DNA from: Endomychus coccineus
Taxonomy: Eukaryota > Arthropoda > Insecta > Coleoptera > Endomychidae
Direction of reading: 5' to 3'
NCBI GenBank assembly: GCA_958510875.1
Contig: OY294068.1
Coordinates: 199,664,315 to 199,728,314, forward strand
DNA length: 64,000 nucleotides
The stretch's first letter is position 1; each line of letters begins with the position of its first letter. A program made the position numbers and the translations under genes. The notes beneath the pieces are model-generated. The model worked only from the letters and a program-made list of their open reading frames with translations, did not search any database and was not told the DNA's origin. Below are positions 53,401 through 63,815 of this stretch, piece after piece.

Positions 53401-56282
53401 CGTATACTAGTAATTCATAATTCAAAGGATAGCGATGAAATACTGTCGATCTAAAAAGCAAAAGCACAATTGTAACTTCGACTGAAGCAACCATTATATT
53501 TGCATGTATTGTAATGTCTAATCCGGAGGCGCTGGTGAGATCTGCTCTGTTTCGATGACAAGGCTGACATGGTGCCTGGAATTAAAAGCTCGGATCCGAT
53601 TGAGTGTTGGCTTATTTGAGTAACTTCGCCGTAAAGCGTCCCACTTAGTTGAGACATCGCTCAGTAGATAGCGTTCAGCCTCTAGAACGTCCTATACTAT
53701 TGAGGTCTAGAACGCTGGATGAATCATCCATACGAAGATGTAACCGTACATTACCAATACCATCTGCTGTGCAAGGCCTGAACACACATAAGTCGGAGGA
53801 CGCAATGCTGGATTACCGACGGCAAAACAAAAGTTTTATTTACTTTTTAGGACATAATATAAGGACTTCCTGTTTAAATGGAGTTGCCAGATGTGAATTG
53901 ACTGCAAATAGTTGCACCCAATTTGCCTTTCTTTAATGAAAATAACAAAATTTCAAAACAAAAACCATGCATATAATATACGAGTTATAATTATATAAAT
54001 TACTACTCTATGTATTATAATGACTACCTGTTAGTACCTAATTTTCCACTTTTACTTGAAGATTTTAATTGATCGGTTCTTGACCAATAATTGTGTTCCT
54101 TGTCCATTCAACAATGTGGTAAGCAATATACTTCTCTGTGTGACTTTCACATCCAACAACATTTTGAAGATAGTCTCCTGTTACATGCTTTACTAAGTTA
54201 CAAAGAAACATACGTTTATTTAAAATTGTAAGAAACTGTTCTTAGTGATTTTTTAAATAATTTATTGAAAATAATACATTCTAACATAACCAAATGGCTC
54301 ATAGTTTCTTTGGCATAATTAACTAACGAACGTCACAAAACTGTACGCAACACAAAAAACGCGGGAAGAAGCAACGTTCACTTAGGAAGCAATTTGAAAC
54401 TCATTTTATTAAGACATAACACTTTCATACAAGCCTATTATTTACAGGTAAAAATACTTTCCAATCACACAAGGACATATAATTTTCCACAAGGAATAGA
54501 TATAACTTTGTTAAATTGTATTTTTCATCACCAGTCACACTCAGTACCGCCTACGCGCCATTAAAACTAAACGTTACTATCGTGAGCTTCGCCTCAAGTC
54601 TAAGCCTCTTGTCGATGACGTCACACTGACTTTTGTTCTCAGAGTATATGCCTTCTACTTTAGAGGACAAGTTACCAGTCAAATAGATTGTGTGAGAAAT
54701 TAAACAATTTAAAATTACATCAACTATATTTTCATATTGATCGACACTTGAGCGCAATATGCATTTACAAAGTAAACCATTTATTTGATCATAACAGAAG
54801 TTTTAATAACAATCCGATTTATTTTCATCGTAAAAGTGACGTTTAATTCATGTTGCCAACATTAGGCGATAAAATGTAACATTAGGTGATAAAATGCTGA
54901 ACGATACAATGGTCAGCAACAAATCAATAGTTTCAGATATAAAATTGCCTCACATATTCCTCTCGTATATTGTTCGTTTTATGTTACAGTTAGTATAAGA
55001 GCCTAGAAAATGACGACCGCGATGTAAAAAGTCAATACCACTTACAACAAACACTGAATCAGTTATTTATTGAATTGTATACGGACAATTATTTTGACTA
55101 AGCAGCACGCAACGCGAGTAAATATGATTAAAGTAATTTAACATCAATTTAGATTAGTTTTGAAATATGTACACATCAAAATATTGACACATGAAGGGTA
55201 AACTATTTGCATTCTCATACAGTCATGAGATATGATCGATTTATTAAAATTGCTGAATGATGGGTCAAATATCTAGGCAAAACATGAGATAATACGGATG
55301 ATCTCTTACATTTATTAACTCTCAAAGGAATCTGCCAAAATCTTCCTCTAATCGATAAAGGAAAATTTGAGAGCAGTCTACTCTATACAGCATCCAGGTA
55401 GTAATTGCTGTACATCGGTCAGACTAGGAAGTAACTAATAAAAGTACAGGGTGGGCAGGAAAAGGTTCTGCTGATTGTCAATTGTTTTTTATGGAAAACT
55501 TGATCAAACCGTTGACGTGATTTCTTGAATAGATAGAGAACAATTTTCCAAAAAAAACTTATTCTCAGGGCGTCATTTACTTTTGCCGTAGTAGGCCTTG
55601 GGTGGAAACTTTAGATCACTCTGTACAACGATTGCAGTCACGCTAAATAAATAGGTTGAATTTTAAAAATGTGCGTGTTACTATTTCAAGTATTAGTGTT
55701 TTTGCAAAAACTGTTTGTGTAAATCATGTGTAATTTTTGAAATGTTACACTTTTTAATTATATTTTATTTTTCTTCCAAGTTACGTATCCTAATTCAATT
55801 ACTCTCGAAACATTAATTTGATCACAAACCATCATAATAAAGTGATCGGGTAGTGTCGAAAACACGCGCAGGATTAGCATGGACTCTGAAATCTCGGTAT
55901 CGTGTCGACCTTACCGATAGAAATTGCTGGAGGTCCCCGTTTCCCCTTTGGTATCAAATCTACATCCGCCCTTTAAAACCAACTTCTCGTGTCATACAGT
56001 TACAACAATAGCTACCTGTGTTTATCGTCAACAAACTGACGTAATGTTTAGTGAATAAACTAATTACCATTCAAGGTTCAGTCGAGAATACAGTTGCAAT
56101 AATTCAATGTTCATTCGAAATAGCACCGAGTCGTTGTTATAGTATTAATTATCATCACTCATTCGACCTCTGATACTATACAACAATTAACAATTAATAA
56201 TAATATAACATCGCCAGTACTCACACTTATGGCAGCGAAAGGTGAGACAGAACAGGCTGTACAAGTCTTTATACGGCGGCAT
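29477..56282 (-). CDS. ATP8A: ATP8A-type P4-ATPase, aminophospholipid flippase
   Basis: Moves phosphatidylserine or phosphatidylethanolamine to the cytosolic leaflet using ATP; the family needs a CDC50/TMEM30 partner. Minus-strand exons: 56282-56225, 53222-53069, 52667-52484, 51865-51705, 51647-51450, 51263-50986, 50935-50826, 50337-50116, 50057-49535, 48812-48574, 46857-46329, 46219-45942, 45334-45216, 43671-43537, 38044-37949, 30670-30591, 29574-29477. All phases agree, giving 1153 aa. Landmarks: DGET (200-203), PISL (367-370), DKTGT (420-424), GDGAND (792-797), ten hydrophobic segments, and a C-terminus with [15 protein letters not shown] and [20 protein letters not shown], which places it in ATP8A rather than ATP8B. 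The 19-codon first exon rests on phase and a good ATG/donor only. Introns up to 7.3 kb are full of transposons; exons are clean. Confidence 0.94.
30671..34348. other. ATP8A intron, part without recognised elements
   Basis: AT-rich sequence with no exon or transposon recognised. 33130-33330 is distinctly GC-richer but gives no convincing protein. Confidence 0.5.
34349..35354 (-). mobile_element. DD34D mariner, internally deleted, 1006 bp
   Basis: Inverted ends CGAGGGCAAAGTGAAAAGTC and its diverged complement at 35354 lie between TA dinucleotides. The transposase is on the minus strand: VDET block (with a TGA stop at the following Trp position, near 34930), FHQDKAPAH and FPDLAPCD, 34 residues between the last two Asp. 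About 100 N-terminal residues are missing or scrambled. Dead copy in an ATP8A intron. Confidence 0.85.
36487..36640 (-). repeat. Ribozyme family 2 copy in ATP8A intron
   Basis: The minus strand shows CTGATTA in place of CTGATGA, then a TGACTAATTGGTAGCC stem II, an intact GAAAGG, TC and AGTAC. The flank TGTTTAAATACTATTTGGGG is shared with 2640, 61920 and 63710. A partial relative sits at 36100-36140. Confidence 0.6.
36626..37109 (+). pseudogene. Relic of a double-jelly-roll-like capsid gene (Polinton / adintovirus-like)
   Basis: Two adjoining plus-strand frames (36626-36829 and 36849-37109), separated by a stop and short frame break, resemble the insect double jelly-roll-like proteins related to Polinton-type major capsid proteins. 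Visible stretches include [16 protein letters not shown] and [10 protein letters not shown]. The family call is from pattern recall only. No protein-primed polymerase, integrase or terminal repeats were found nearby, so only a fragment of an old insertion remains. Confidence 0.5.
37250..37600 (+). pseudogene. LINE C-terminal RNase H / Cys-His region fragment
   Basis: The frame reads [20 protein letters not shown] then FLCECPED, the C-terminal Cys-rich end of jockey/I/R1-like LINE ORF2, then stops. [10 protein letters not shown] near 37555 continues the family pattern. Degenerate. Confidence 0.55.
38181..39843 (-). mobile_element. hAT transposon remnant, 1663 bp, with perfect 8-bp duplication
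   Basis: Ends CAGTGGCGGCTC...GAGCCGCCACTG with flanking GGTTAGGG at 38173-38180 and 39844-39851. The minus-strand frame 38826-38425 has [20 protein letters not shown], the hAT C-terminal dimerisation domain. Upstream fragments (about 38840-39320) are frameshifted. The N-terminal zinc finger and catalytic core are gone. The exact duplication suggests a fairly recent insertion of an already defective copy. Confidence 0.85.
40030..40310. repeat. Short PLE-type unit with inverted hammerhead arms
   Basis: Same outer arms as the 8417-9501 unit (AATTCTTGGCGAATAGGT on the left, inverted at CCTATTTCCC on the right) but only about 70 bp between ribozymes. The left hammerhead is intact on the minus strand (40092-40133). 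The right one (40211-40251, plus) is decayed: TTGATGA for CTGATGA and GTAAGAA for the triplet region. Confidence 0.75.
40092..40133 (-). ncRNA. Hammerhead ribozyme, family 1, third intact copy
   Basis: Minus strand: GTCTT/AAGAC stem I, CTGATGA, stem II GGT/ACC with a CGTCAT loop, GAAAC, GTAC, GTA. The stem II loop differs from the 9397 copy while core bases are kept, which fits a ribozyme rather than a random repeat. Confidence 0.83.
40315..40610 (-). pseudogene. PLE GIY-YIG endonuclease fragment next to the hammerhead unit
   Basis: The minus strand reads [10 protein letters not shown], a stop, [16 protein letters not shown] and [11 protein letters not shown], the GIY-YIG module of PLEs. Its order relative to the ribozyme repeat matches a PLE 3' end. 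Confidence 0.72.
40715..41681. mobile_element. Unclassified 967-bp inverted-repeat element
   Basis: About 85-bp inverted ends (CCGGGATATCAAAAATTAT on the left; complement ending ATATCCCGG at 41681), with TA on both sides. The interior has two minus-strand frames (41142-40849, 41588-41265) I do not recognise. DNA transposon or large MITE; superfamily unknown. Confidence 0.65.
42770..43440 (-). pseudogene. LINE reverse transcriptase fragment (jockey/R1-like), frameshifted
   Basis: Minus-strand pieces in order: [55 protein letters not shown] and [20 protein letters not shown]. These are the palm-end and thumb blocks of a LINE RT spread over three frames. Lies in an ATP8A intron. Confidence 0.78.
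44041..44078 (-). repeat. Decayed hammerhead-like sequence, family 4
   Basis: The minus strand reads CTTGATAATGA, TGTAACATTC, GAAAC, CGGTTAG. The GAAAC and stem III side are kept; the CTGATGA side has an insertion. It resembles the common animal PLE hammerhead with CGGTTAG, but is inactive here. Confidence 0.4.
44095..44345 (-). pseudogene. Mariner/rosa-like transposase fragment
   Basis: Minus strand: [20 protein letters not shown], then [11 protein letters not shown], then in the next frame [13 protein letters not shown]. This is the linker plus first catalytic Asp of a Tc1/mariner-like transposase, the same layout as the 16442 transposase. One frameshift; the second half is absent. Confidence 0.6.
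44345..44900 (+). pseudogene. LINE reverse transcriptase palm fragment
   Basis: The plus strand reads [16 protein letters not shown] then GYADDIV, the catalytic YADD box, followed after a stop by [28 protein letters not shown] and [16 protein letters not shown]1/jockey-like LINE. Several stops; no ends found. Confidence 0.72.
45492..45545 (-). repeat. Decayed hammerhead sequence, family 3
   Basis: The minus strand has stem II GCCC/GGGC with loop ATGAGAA, GAAAC, and ACAGCTGTC for stem III plus triplet. The 5' core is TTGACGA rather than CTGATGA and stem I no longer pairs. Related to 48949-48995. Confidence 0.5.
47179..47309. repeat. 131-bp fold-back repeat in ATP8A intron
   Basis: TATTATGGCTATTATTCAC on the left and GTGAATAATAGCC plus CATAATATG on the right form a long hairpin closing near 47240-47245. 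A MITE or other palindromic insertion. The rest of this intron (47310-48573) is very AT-rich with nothing recognised. Confidence 0.65.
48949..48995 (-). ncRNA. Hammerhead ribozyme, family 3
   Basis: Minus strand: stem I GTTCCA/TGGAAC (6 bp, perfect), CTGATGA (48983-48989), stem II GCACT/GGAGC with one A-A mismatch and loop ATGAGA, GAAAC, AGCG, cleavage triplet GTC. Core complete. It lies in an ATP8A intron; no PLE coding piece adjoins it. Confidence 0.8.
53223..56224. other. ATP8A intron 1, little recognised
   Basis: 3 kb with no further exon found. 55448-55625 has inverted tips (ACAGGGTG...CACTCTGT) and may be a small MITE. The frame at 53649-53936 is open but matches nothing I know. Confidence 0.45.
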
Positions 56283-56639
56283 GGTCGTCCAAAAATCGGC
56301 AGATACCTACATAGTTGTATTATACGTCGATTTGCACACCTTTAACTAGAAATTAACGCGCAAAAACGATTCTAGGAATAATTACATTGACTACGGACAA
56401 AACACTATCTACCGCTCTTGGTGTTTCTATCGATTTGGTCAAATGCGCCGGCCGGTGACGAATGCCTAGCAACGTGAAAGCGGACGAGATTCAAAAGCTT
56501 ATCATTCCGATGTGACAGGTTATTCGCCACAAAAAGTAGAATAAGCCATTACATGATGAAAATCCATTATAATATAAGCTCAAATAATATAACCCTAAGA
56601 AGTTTGATACTGTAAAGCAGTTACATTACATCCCAGCAG

Positions 56640-57010
56640 CTCCTCAAAATCTACAAAGCACAGATTCGACCTGTTCTGGAGTCCAGAAGAAAGCTATTCT
56701 TTTGATTGCTGATGTCACACTAACGACTTCATTGTCCTCTCTAGAACGTCATAGGAAGGTGGGAGATCTCTCCCTTTCTATAGATATTTCCATGGTGGTT
56801 GTTCATCATAAATCTCGTATGTTGTTCCACCACGAGATTTCAGATAGGGGGACTAGACGAGCTCAAACTATTCACCCCTTCACTGTCAAGCTCGAGACTT
56901 TCCAAACCTGCAAGAAAAATACGAATGCCCATCTCCTCTCCCTACATTCGGCTCACACGATGTTCTTCGAACATTATAGGTTTCCCCCTCGTGTAGTCAT
57001 AGTATAACAA
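56640..57010 (+). pseudogene. LINE RT C-terminal fragment
   Basis: The plus strand reads QLLKIYKAQIRPVLE, then SLSSLERHRKVGDLSL and HEISDRGTRRAQTIHPFTVK: thumb and C-terminal part of a jockey/RTE-like LINE. It is related to the fragment at 24340 but a separate copy. A section is deleted after RPVLE. Confidence 0.65.
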
Positions 57011-57039
57011 TATCTTCCTTCTTCCCTGCTCCTACCTTC

Positions 57040-60000
57040 TTAATATACAACACGGTTTTGTAAGGGGTCGTTCCATATCCACCAACCTGGCATCTGTCAC
57101 ACAATACATCGCTGAAAATATGGATTCCGGCTTCCAAGTCGATGTCACATATACCGATCTATCCAAGGCCTTCGACTGACTTGACCCAGGCCCGTAGCCA
57201 GAAATTTGGTTTGGGGGGGGGGGAACGTAGTAATAATTTTTTGGGGGGCAGGGGGGCGGAAATGCTTGATAAGATTCCCGCGTTCTCATTAAGAAATTTG
57301 TCAGACAAATTCTGAATCAGCGTATCGAGGAAAGGAATAAAAACAGCAGACTGATAATTGGAACGAGTTTGTTTGCTTCGACGTGAGTCTCGGAACTTTC
57401 AGCTCCATATCGAATGTATCGTTTGCAAGCTTTTCAGCTGCTATAAAAATTTTGAATTTTGCTGAGCGATACTTCTGCAGTTTTTCGTTCTTCTTGAAGC
57501 ATATTCACGATTTCGTGAACATGCTCTACTGCTGATGCCAAATCACGTGACTTTTCTTGCAGTTGAACTGACAAAGGAAGCGTGAAGCTGAAAAGTCTGT
57601 TGTTACAAACCAAGAGACTGACGAGAAACTCACTTTTCTGAACTGCTGCAAGCAAGCAGGCCGCAGTTTTCGAAATAGCCCAAGATTTTTCTGAAATTTC
57701 TTCTAATCCCATGTGGATGATTTGAAACAGTTCTACTAAAGATAGTATGCTGTCATGTCGTTCGATGAATCTTGTTTCGCAAAGACGAATAAGCCTCTTC
57801 TTTTTACTCTCCGGAACATGTTCTTGGATGAGATCTTGAATAAGTTCACGACATCCTTCACAATCTCAAAGCAATTTCGAACAGGTGGAACTGACATGGT
57901 ATTTGACAATGCGAGATTCAAACGATGGCTATAACAATGAACGTACATCATCAATGGGTACAGATTCTTCATTCTCGCCTGGACGCCATTGACATGACCA
58001 GACATGTTGCGTGCTCCATCGTAACCTTGACCAATGCATTTTTTCATTTCGATGCTCAACTCTTTACAACGTTTCAGGAGAGCTTCAGTTATTTTTTCAG
58101 AAGTCTGGTTGTAAATCGGTACAAATCCTACAAAATCTTCACGAATAATCAGTTTTTGCGCAAGTCATCGTCGAAGTCGAGGTATCTGAGCCATACTGAC
58201 ATTTGTTCAGTTCCTGATATATCCATGGTTTCATCCCCGAGCAAGGTGAAGCATGGTGCATTATCAACTTTCTGAATAATTTTCCTAATGATAATGTCAG
58301 AACATATCTGAATAATTTCATTCTGAATATCTGGACTCATGTATTCGGCATTTTTCGGATGATTGAGAACGTGTTTTTCCAAACTTACATCCCCGGAATC
58401 GATTCGAAATCGCAAAAGAGCTCGGAATTTTCCATCATTCAATTGTGATCTTATCAATGACAAAGCTCCACTATCTTTATCGCCTCTCAAGGGCAATTCT
58501 TGCTCAGCACAAAAAATAATGTTTTTAATTATCGGTATGATAGCTGCTCTATATTCTTTTTTTTTTCCTTGGCTTGCTGCTTATCCATTAGAGACATAAT
58601 ATCTGATCGTTTTCCTGAAGATACCTCAAGAAAAGTTTTGGCAAACTCGGCACAAGTCTTGTGATATTCTTTGTTTGCATGCTTTCTAAAATCTTCCCTC
58701 GCGTTTTTCCAATTGCTATAGCAGCTATAGCAGGGAAATTTCAAACACCAGTAAACTGTGTGAAAACCAACACTTGTCTAGTAAAAGCGTATTTTATGTT
58801 TCACAAGCAATTTTTGATGATCGGATTCGAGATAATCGACCCAGATCAAGAAGTAATCTTCTGTTCAAATGTTCTAACAGAGATATTATATATGTCTCAC
58901 AGGCGTGAAGTTGTCATAAAAAATATGGCTTGTTATCGATAGACATATTTTTAAAACATGATTCACATCTTTAGGAAAATTTTAGGGTTCACGGAATTTC
59001 GGTAGGGGCCCGGGTCCCTCGGGCCCTACGGCTGGCTACGGGCCTGGCTAGACCACAGACTTCTGCTAGGTAAACTTGATGGTATTGGTTTCTCTGTGGA
59101 ATCTTTCACCGCCTCATATCTTAATGATAGGCGGCAATTTGTCGTGGTAAATGGGCAGAGACCAATTGAATATCTTGCTTCTTCAGGAGTCCCCCAAGGA
59201 TCAATTTTGGGACCACTATTTTTTAACATCTTTGTCAATGATATTTCAATAGGTCTACGTGTACTCAGTCTTTTATATCCCGATGCTTTTAAAATGTTCT
59301 GTGTCATCAAATCCAAATTTGATTGTTATCTACTTCAGAGAAGTTTTGATTTGATGGTTGTATGGTGTCCAACGAACAAGCTGTCTCTTAATGTTAACAA
59401 GTGCTGCGTTATGTCTTACACAAATAAGACCAACTTTACTATATTTGATTACAACGTCGACGGTAGTATCCTTAAGAGACCAGCAACCTATAAAGACCTC
59501 GGCGTAATTTTCGATCCCAAACTATCCTTCATTTCTCATCTGGAGTCTGTGATGGAGGCTGCTAACAGACTACTTGGGTTTATTGTGCGAAGCTGTCGTG
59601 ATTTTTCAGACATAGACACGCTCAAATTGTTGTTTGTAACATTTGTGCGATCGCGGCTTGAGTATGCATCTGTGATTTGGTTCCCTGGTTATGCCGTTTA
59701 TAGAGATGCCCTGGAATCGGTTCAGCGTCGCTTTTTGAAGCACCCATTCTTCAGAATAGACGGTTTTTATCCTACCGGGGACATTCCTAATTCTTTCCTG
59801 TTAGATAGATTCAATATGTCATCCCTTTCTCGCAGAAATAACTATGTACTCCAGGCCAGTTTGTACAAGTTGTTCAATAACCTAATTGACTGCCCCATGC
59901 TGCTGGAAAGAGTCAATTTCCTAGTTCCTCGGCTGAACTCACGGTCTGTAAATACTTTCTACCTCCAAACACCTCGTACTAACTTACTTAAATTATCTCC

Positions 60001-60290
60001 ATTATTTTGCATGTGCCATGCCTATAACACCAATGACACTCGTACTAAATACGATATTTTCAATTCTACCCTAAAACAGATTGCTCGCCTACTGCGATGA
60101 AACAATATTCATACTTTTCAGCTTTCTTTCATCTTTTTCTCTTTGTACATTGCTGTGTTAAATATTTTTGACTTAGATTTAATTAAGATAATAATTGTTG
60201 ATAGATAAATTTTCTTATGCATTTTCCTGATCTTTATTTGGGTTTACACCTGTTGATTAGTGTATGATTAAATAAATGAAGATTAAATAA
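57040..60290 (+). mobile_element. LINE (non-LTR) retrotransposon, 5'-truncated and split by a hAT insertion
   Basis: RT fingers at 57055-57175 (QHGFVRGRSISTNLAS, then TDLSKAFD) continue after the hAT at 59050 into a 334-aa frame ending at 60100. It has SGVPQGSILGPLFFNIFVND and a full thumb region. The catalytic YADD box reads YPDA, removing one metal-binding Asp. The 3' end at about 60290 has AATAAA-like repeats (AAATAAATGAAGATTAAATA) in place of a poly-A tail. Jockey/CR1-like; clade not certain. Confidence 0.78.
57187..59046 (-). mobile_element. hAT transposon (ZMYM1-like transposase) inside the LINE, 1860 bp
   Basis: Tips CAGGCCCGTAGCCA and its complement GGCTACGGGCCTG. The flanks ACTTGACC (57179-57186) and GCTAGACC (59047-59054) match at 6 of 8, an aged 8-bp duplication. 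The minus-strand transposase is in pieces: zinc-finger stretch CYSCYSNWKNAREDFRKH (58744 down), LGDETMDISGTEQ with catalytic Asp, and GQGYDGARNMSG then HCYSHRLNLALS. The C-terminal dimerisation domain is missing. The left end is extremely G-rich. Confidence 0.82.
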
Positions 60291-61086
60291 AGATCTGATA
60301 GAAGAAGCTACTATGTTAGCTCAACTAGTTGCATTCAATGTAACAAATCAATTTTCTTAAAGAGTTATTCTTTTGTTGTATTACTGTTTATAGCGGGTGT
60401 TTTTTTGACCATAGAACATAAACACACATATCACCCATATCTACTTGTTTCCAGATTCCAACCTGTATACGGATCGACTTTTCCATTACGTATATCGTCA
60501 TGTATCGATCTCTATCCTGAGACATCAACTATCATTAGTGTCTAGAGAAATGTACACGCCCACGCAATAAAAAATTTTTATTACTGTTGTCAATTATCTA
60601 TGCAGATGTTTACATAAAAGACAATTCATTAGTTCCTGATATTGACAAATCGTGTTTTAACTCTTTAAGCTTCATTCTCGTTCAATTTAATTGCACATTT
60701 AACTCTAAATACGTTTCTAACCTGTAGTTAGTCATAGTTCAATAATTGATAAATTTATCTACTGGTGCATACCTAATATGAAAGGAATGTTTGCTTGGCG
60801 CTCATTACAATGAGACATTTTTCCGAAGGCACCCCTTTACCTGGTTGGGTCAACCAAATTGAACTTAGTATTCGCTTTCTGGGAGTAAAAAAGAAAATAT
60901 AGGAACTATTAGAATCCAATTATCAGTTTGAGGTATATATTCAGCAGTTAGGTATGAAATTTAATGCCAGTCAAAGACCCTCCACGACTCCAATAAGATG
61001 ATATTATTCCAAAGATGATGGCACAGTGGATTGTTTGCAGCGAATTCCACTTTGGATTCGCAGGGGAAGAGCCCTCCTATTATTGC
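60291..61086. other. Gene-free stretch
   Basis: No exon, RNA gene or repeat boundary recognised between the LINE 3' end and the PLE remnant. Confidence 0.5.
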
Positions 61087-61945
61087 TCCTTGCAAGAGTT
61101 ATCATCAGAGTAAACTTAACTTGGGGATAATAACGTGAACAATGGGTTACCCTCAGCTGGAGACAACGAAATTTAATAAATTGTTTTTTCGTTTATACAT
61201 TCCATCACTTCTACATTCCTTAGATATTTGTCTGTACTGTGTTTTAAAAGTGATAAACTTTCTTGAGAAATGGTGTTACTTTTATTCAAAATATATTCGG
61301 CTACCGCAGATTTTTCACCATTATTTTTCTTCATGTGGGCAAAATGTTCCTTACAATGAGTTAAAATGTCCCTTCTAGTTTGACCCACATAGCATCTTGA
61401 ACACGAATCACAACTGATTTTGTGAATCCCGGATTTGTCGAAATCGGAAACTTTATCAAAGGTGTTGCCTAAGTTCCAATTCCCTTTTTTGTTAAGAAAT
61501 TAAATTATCGATCAAAGATTTGTGATAACCATTGTCCAACGCAATTTGCTGAAGTTTCTCAACTTCGTTGTTATAATTCCCTCAAAGGGACATTCAATAA
61601 TCTTTGAACTAGACTATTAAACGGAGCTATTTTATATCTAAACGGTGTTTAATTATTTGTTTGAGTGGGTTTTCTGTATATGTCGAAATCCAAGTGATCT
61701 TTCATAATGTTAATATCAAGGAAAGAAAGCTGATTATCTGTTTCTATTTCGACAGTGAATCTCAGTGAATCAAATTGGCTATTAAACGTGTTCAAAAAGC
61801 CATGTAAATCAAAACGTTCACTTGTAATCGCGAAAACGTCGTCAACATATTAAATTATATTAAGCATATTACATTCCGATTTATCTCCAGCTGAGAGTAA
61901 CCCATTGTTTACATTATTATCCCCAAATAGTATTTAAACAGGCTC
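61087..61945 (-). mobile_element. Penelope-like element 3' part (RT palm to GIY-YIG) with family 2 repeat
   Basis: Minus-strand order: YVDD catalytic box at 61849-61838 followed by VFAITSERFDLHGFLNTF, then LSFLDINIMKDHLDFDIYRK, a Cys motif (HKISCDSCSRCYVGQTRRDI) and the GIY-YIG domain to 61173. Stops and a frameshift occur near 61500-61620. The family 2 repeat flank lies at both sides, direct near 61087-61200 and inverted near 61868-61945. This ties that repeat family to PLEs. Confidence 0.8.
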
Positions 61946-62589
61946 TTTGACAAAATTGTGGATCCGCTACTACTGGATCAAACAAAATTCTCACATTTTC
62001 CATAATATTTTATCTTATCTTAATATTGATACAGCTCACTCAAACAATTGCAATTAATTGACATTCAAGAGTAGGACGACTCCCAATGAATCATAAAATA
62101 CACGTGGGTATTCGTTATTCCAACCTTGAAAAGATTTTAGGATATAATTCATGAAAAACAATGAAACAATTATTATCAATCACATCACGCTAACTAAAAT
62201 TTACGGAAAGGTCAATCAAATCGGCAAAAAAAAACAAGCAAAACAGAATAGAAATGGGCAAAAAACAATTCATCCAAGGAGGATCAACACAGAAAAAAAA
62301 TTGAAATATGAATATCGGACGGGGTACCTTGGGCAAGCTCTTCTTGATCTGTGGAAACGGGCGATGTAGTGGACGCAGCTATCTGTGCGAGTTCGATCGT
62401 GGTATCTGGCATTCGTCGTCCGGGCTCCCCTCAATGGACACCTCTACAATAATAACGTTGTATAACGTACTATACAAGCTACAAATCATTAGTTTGTTAT
62501 CTCTCTAACCTCTTTATACCCAAAGTAGATAAAATATCGACTAATAATAACAGTATAGGACTTGTTTATTATTATAATGCCTATTCTAT

Positions 62590-62740
62590 AAATCAGAAAC
62601 GATCACCCTTTTATCGATTAAAAATGCTGTTGAAGTACTGAGGACCTTTCAGTTACCAAGATGTCACTATTAGAATAAACTGTTTAAGTACTATTGAGAA
62701 TTAGTAGGGTATATAAGGGATTACCCTCAGTGGAGTTTTG
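62590..62740 (-). repeat. Ribozyme family 2 copy, strongly decayed
   Basis: The minus strand keeps GAAAGGTCCTCAGTACTTC and CTTGGTAAC but CTGATGA has become CTAATAG. The flank matches the PLE-linked repeat loosely (TTACCCTCAG-like block). Confidence 0.5.
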
Positions 62741-63420
62741 GGAGAGGAAATAGACATTCCAATTTTTCTTGAAGGTTTGGATGGTATAGGCATAGGGAAA
62801 TACCTCATTAAGTAAAGAGTTCCACAACTTTGCCATTCGATAGAAAAATGAAGTCACAAAGATACAGATGTCCAAGTGTTCGTTTGTCGTGAAGGGTCTG
62901 CCCCAAGGGCTCAACCGCACGGTCCCCATGAGCGAGGGATTGTGATCACGCCGAATCAGCGCGGTAGGATGACACCTAGCTGCCAATATGTCCGGGTAAT
63001 AAATTCCCCGAACCCCATTGGTAAGAGCGGGACCCTATCCGAGTCCCTACTGGCTCTGGAGAGCTGCTTGCTGAAGCTACTCCCGGACTAATCCGGACCA
63101 TATAGTTCTATCTCGAGATCTAACGATACAGCTAGAGATTCCCCATATTTTTCAATAGATTTCTGCAATACATGTGTATGGCAAACAGGTTTCCTGTTGA
63201 TCTCTGCTGACAAAAGTCATTCACGATTTTGGGGTTCAATAGGTATTCGATGAGCTCGATGTTGATTGCTTTCTCCATCACTTTGGAGTTCACAGATAAT
63301 AGTGCAATGGGTCAGTTTCAGTTCAAGCCTCAAGCCTGCCTTGAAGGAAAGTCGGCATCAAGTCGTGATATGGAGAAGCGGAATCCATCCGGAAGCCAAT
63401 AATTTTCAAGATTAGCTATC
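62684..63420 (-). pseudogene. LINE fragments: RT N-terminal part and ORF2 C-terminal end
   Basis: The minus strand at 63420-63150 gives pieces of an RT finger region (VMEKAINIELIEYL, QQRSTGNLFAIH) over two frames. 62990-62700 gives MAKLWNSLLNEVFPYAY and QTFKKNWNVYFL, the C-terminal end typical of jockey/RTE LINEs. The RT palm between them is deleted. Confidence 0.62.
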
Positions 63421-63659
63421 CGCGGAAGTCTACTATCCAAAATTTGTGGTATGTAACTTTCCATTCCTAGTCTGATAATATCCGAGATTTCTGTGGCACA
63501 TTGCGTTCAGTCATCAGATTCAAAATCAACGCTTCTCCGAGGAAACTTGGAGAAAAGCATGCGAAGACCGTCCCAGTCGACTGAATTGCAATGCCAAACT
63601 GTGTGTGGAGGTGTTGGATTGATTGGTTCGTGGAGTGATATAATATAATGAATTCAAAT

Positions 63660-63815
63660 GTATCTCCAGCTGAGGATAATCCCATATATTCCCTATTAAT
63701 TTCAAATAGTATTTAAACAAGTACATTTTGATTACTAATTTAGTTTACTCAGATGATGGCTACTTGGTAGCTGAAAGGTCCTTATTACTTCAATAGCATT
63801 TTTAGTGAATGTCAA
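63660..63815 (+). repeat. Ribozyme family 2 copy with the best-preserved stem II
   Basis: TTTACT, CAGATGA (U4 changed to A), then GGCTAC and GTAGCT around a TTG loop, GAAAGG, TCCT, ATTACTTC. Comparison with other copies gives the family consensus of a paired 6-bp stem II (GGCTAC/GTAGCC). Not active as read. Confidence 0.6.

Noticed and set aside
53649..53936. 95-codon plus-strand frame in ATP8A intron 1
   Set aside because: No recognisable domain, and no repeat or splice context supports it as a gene.
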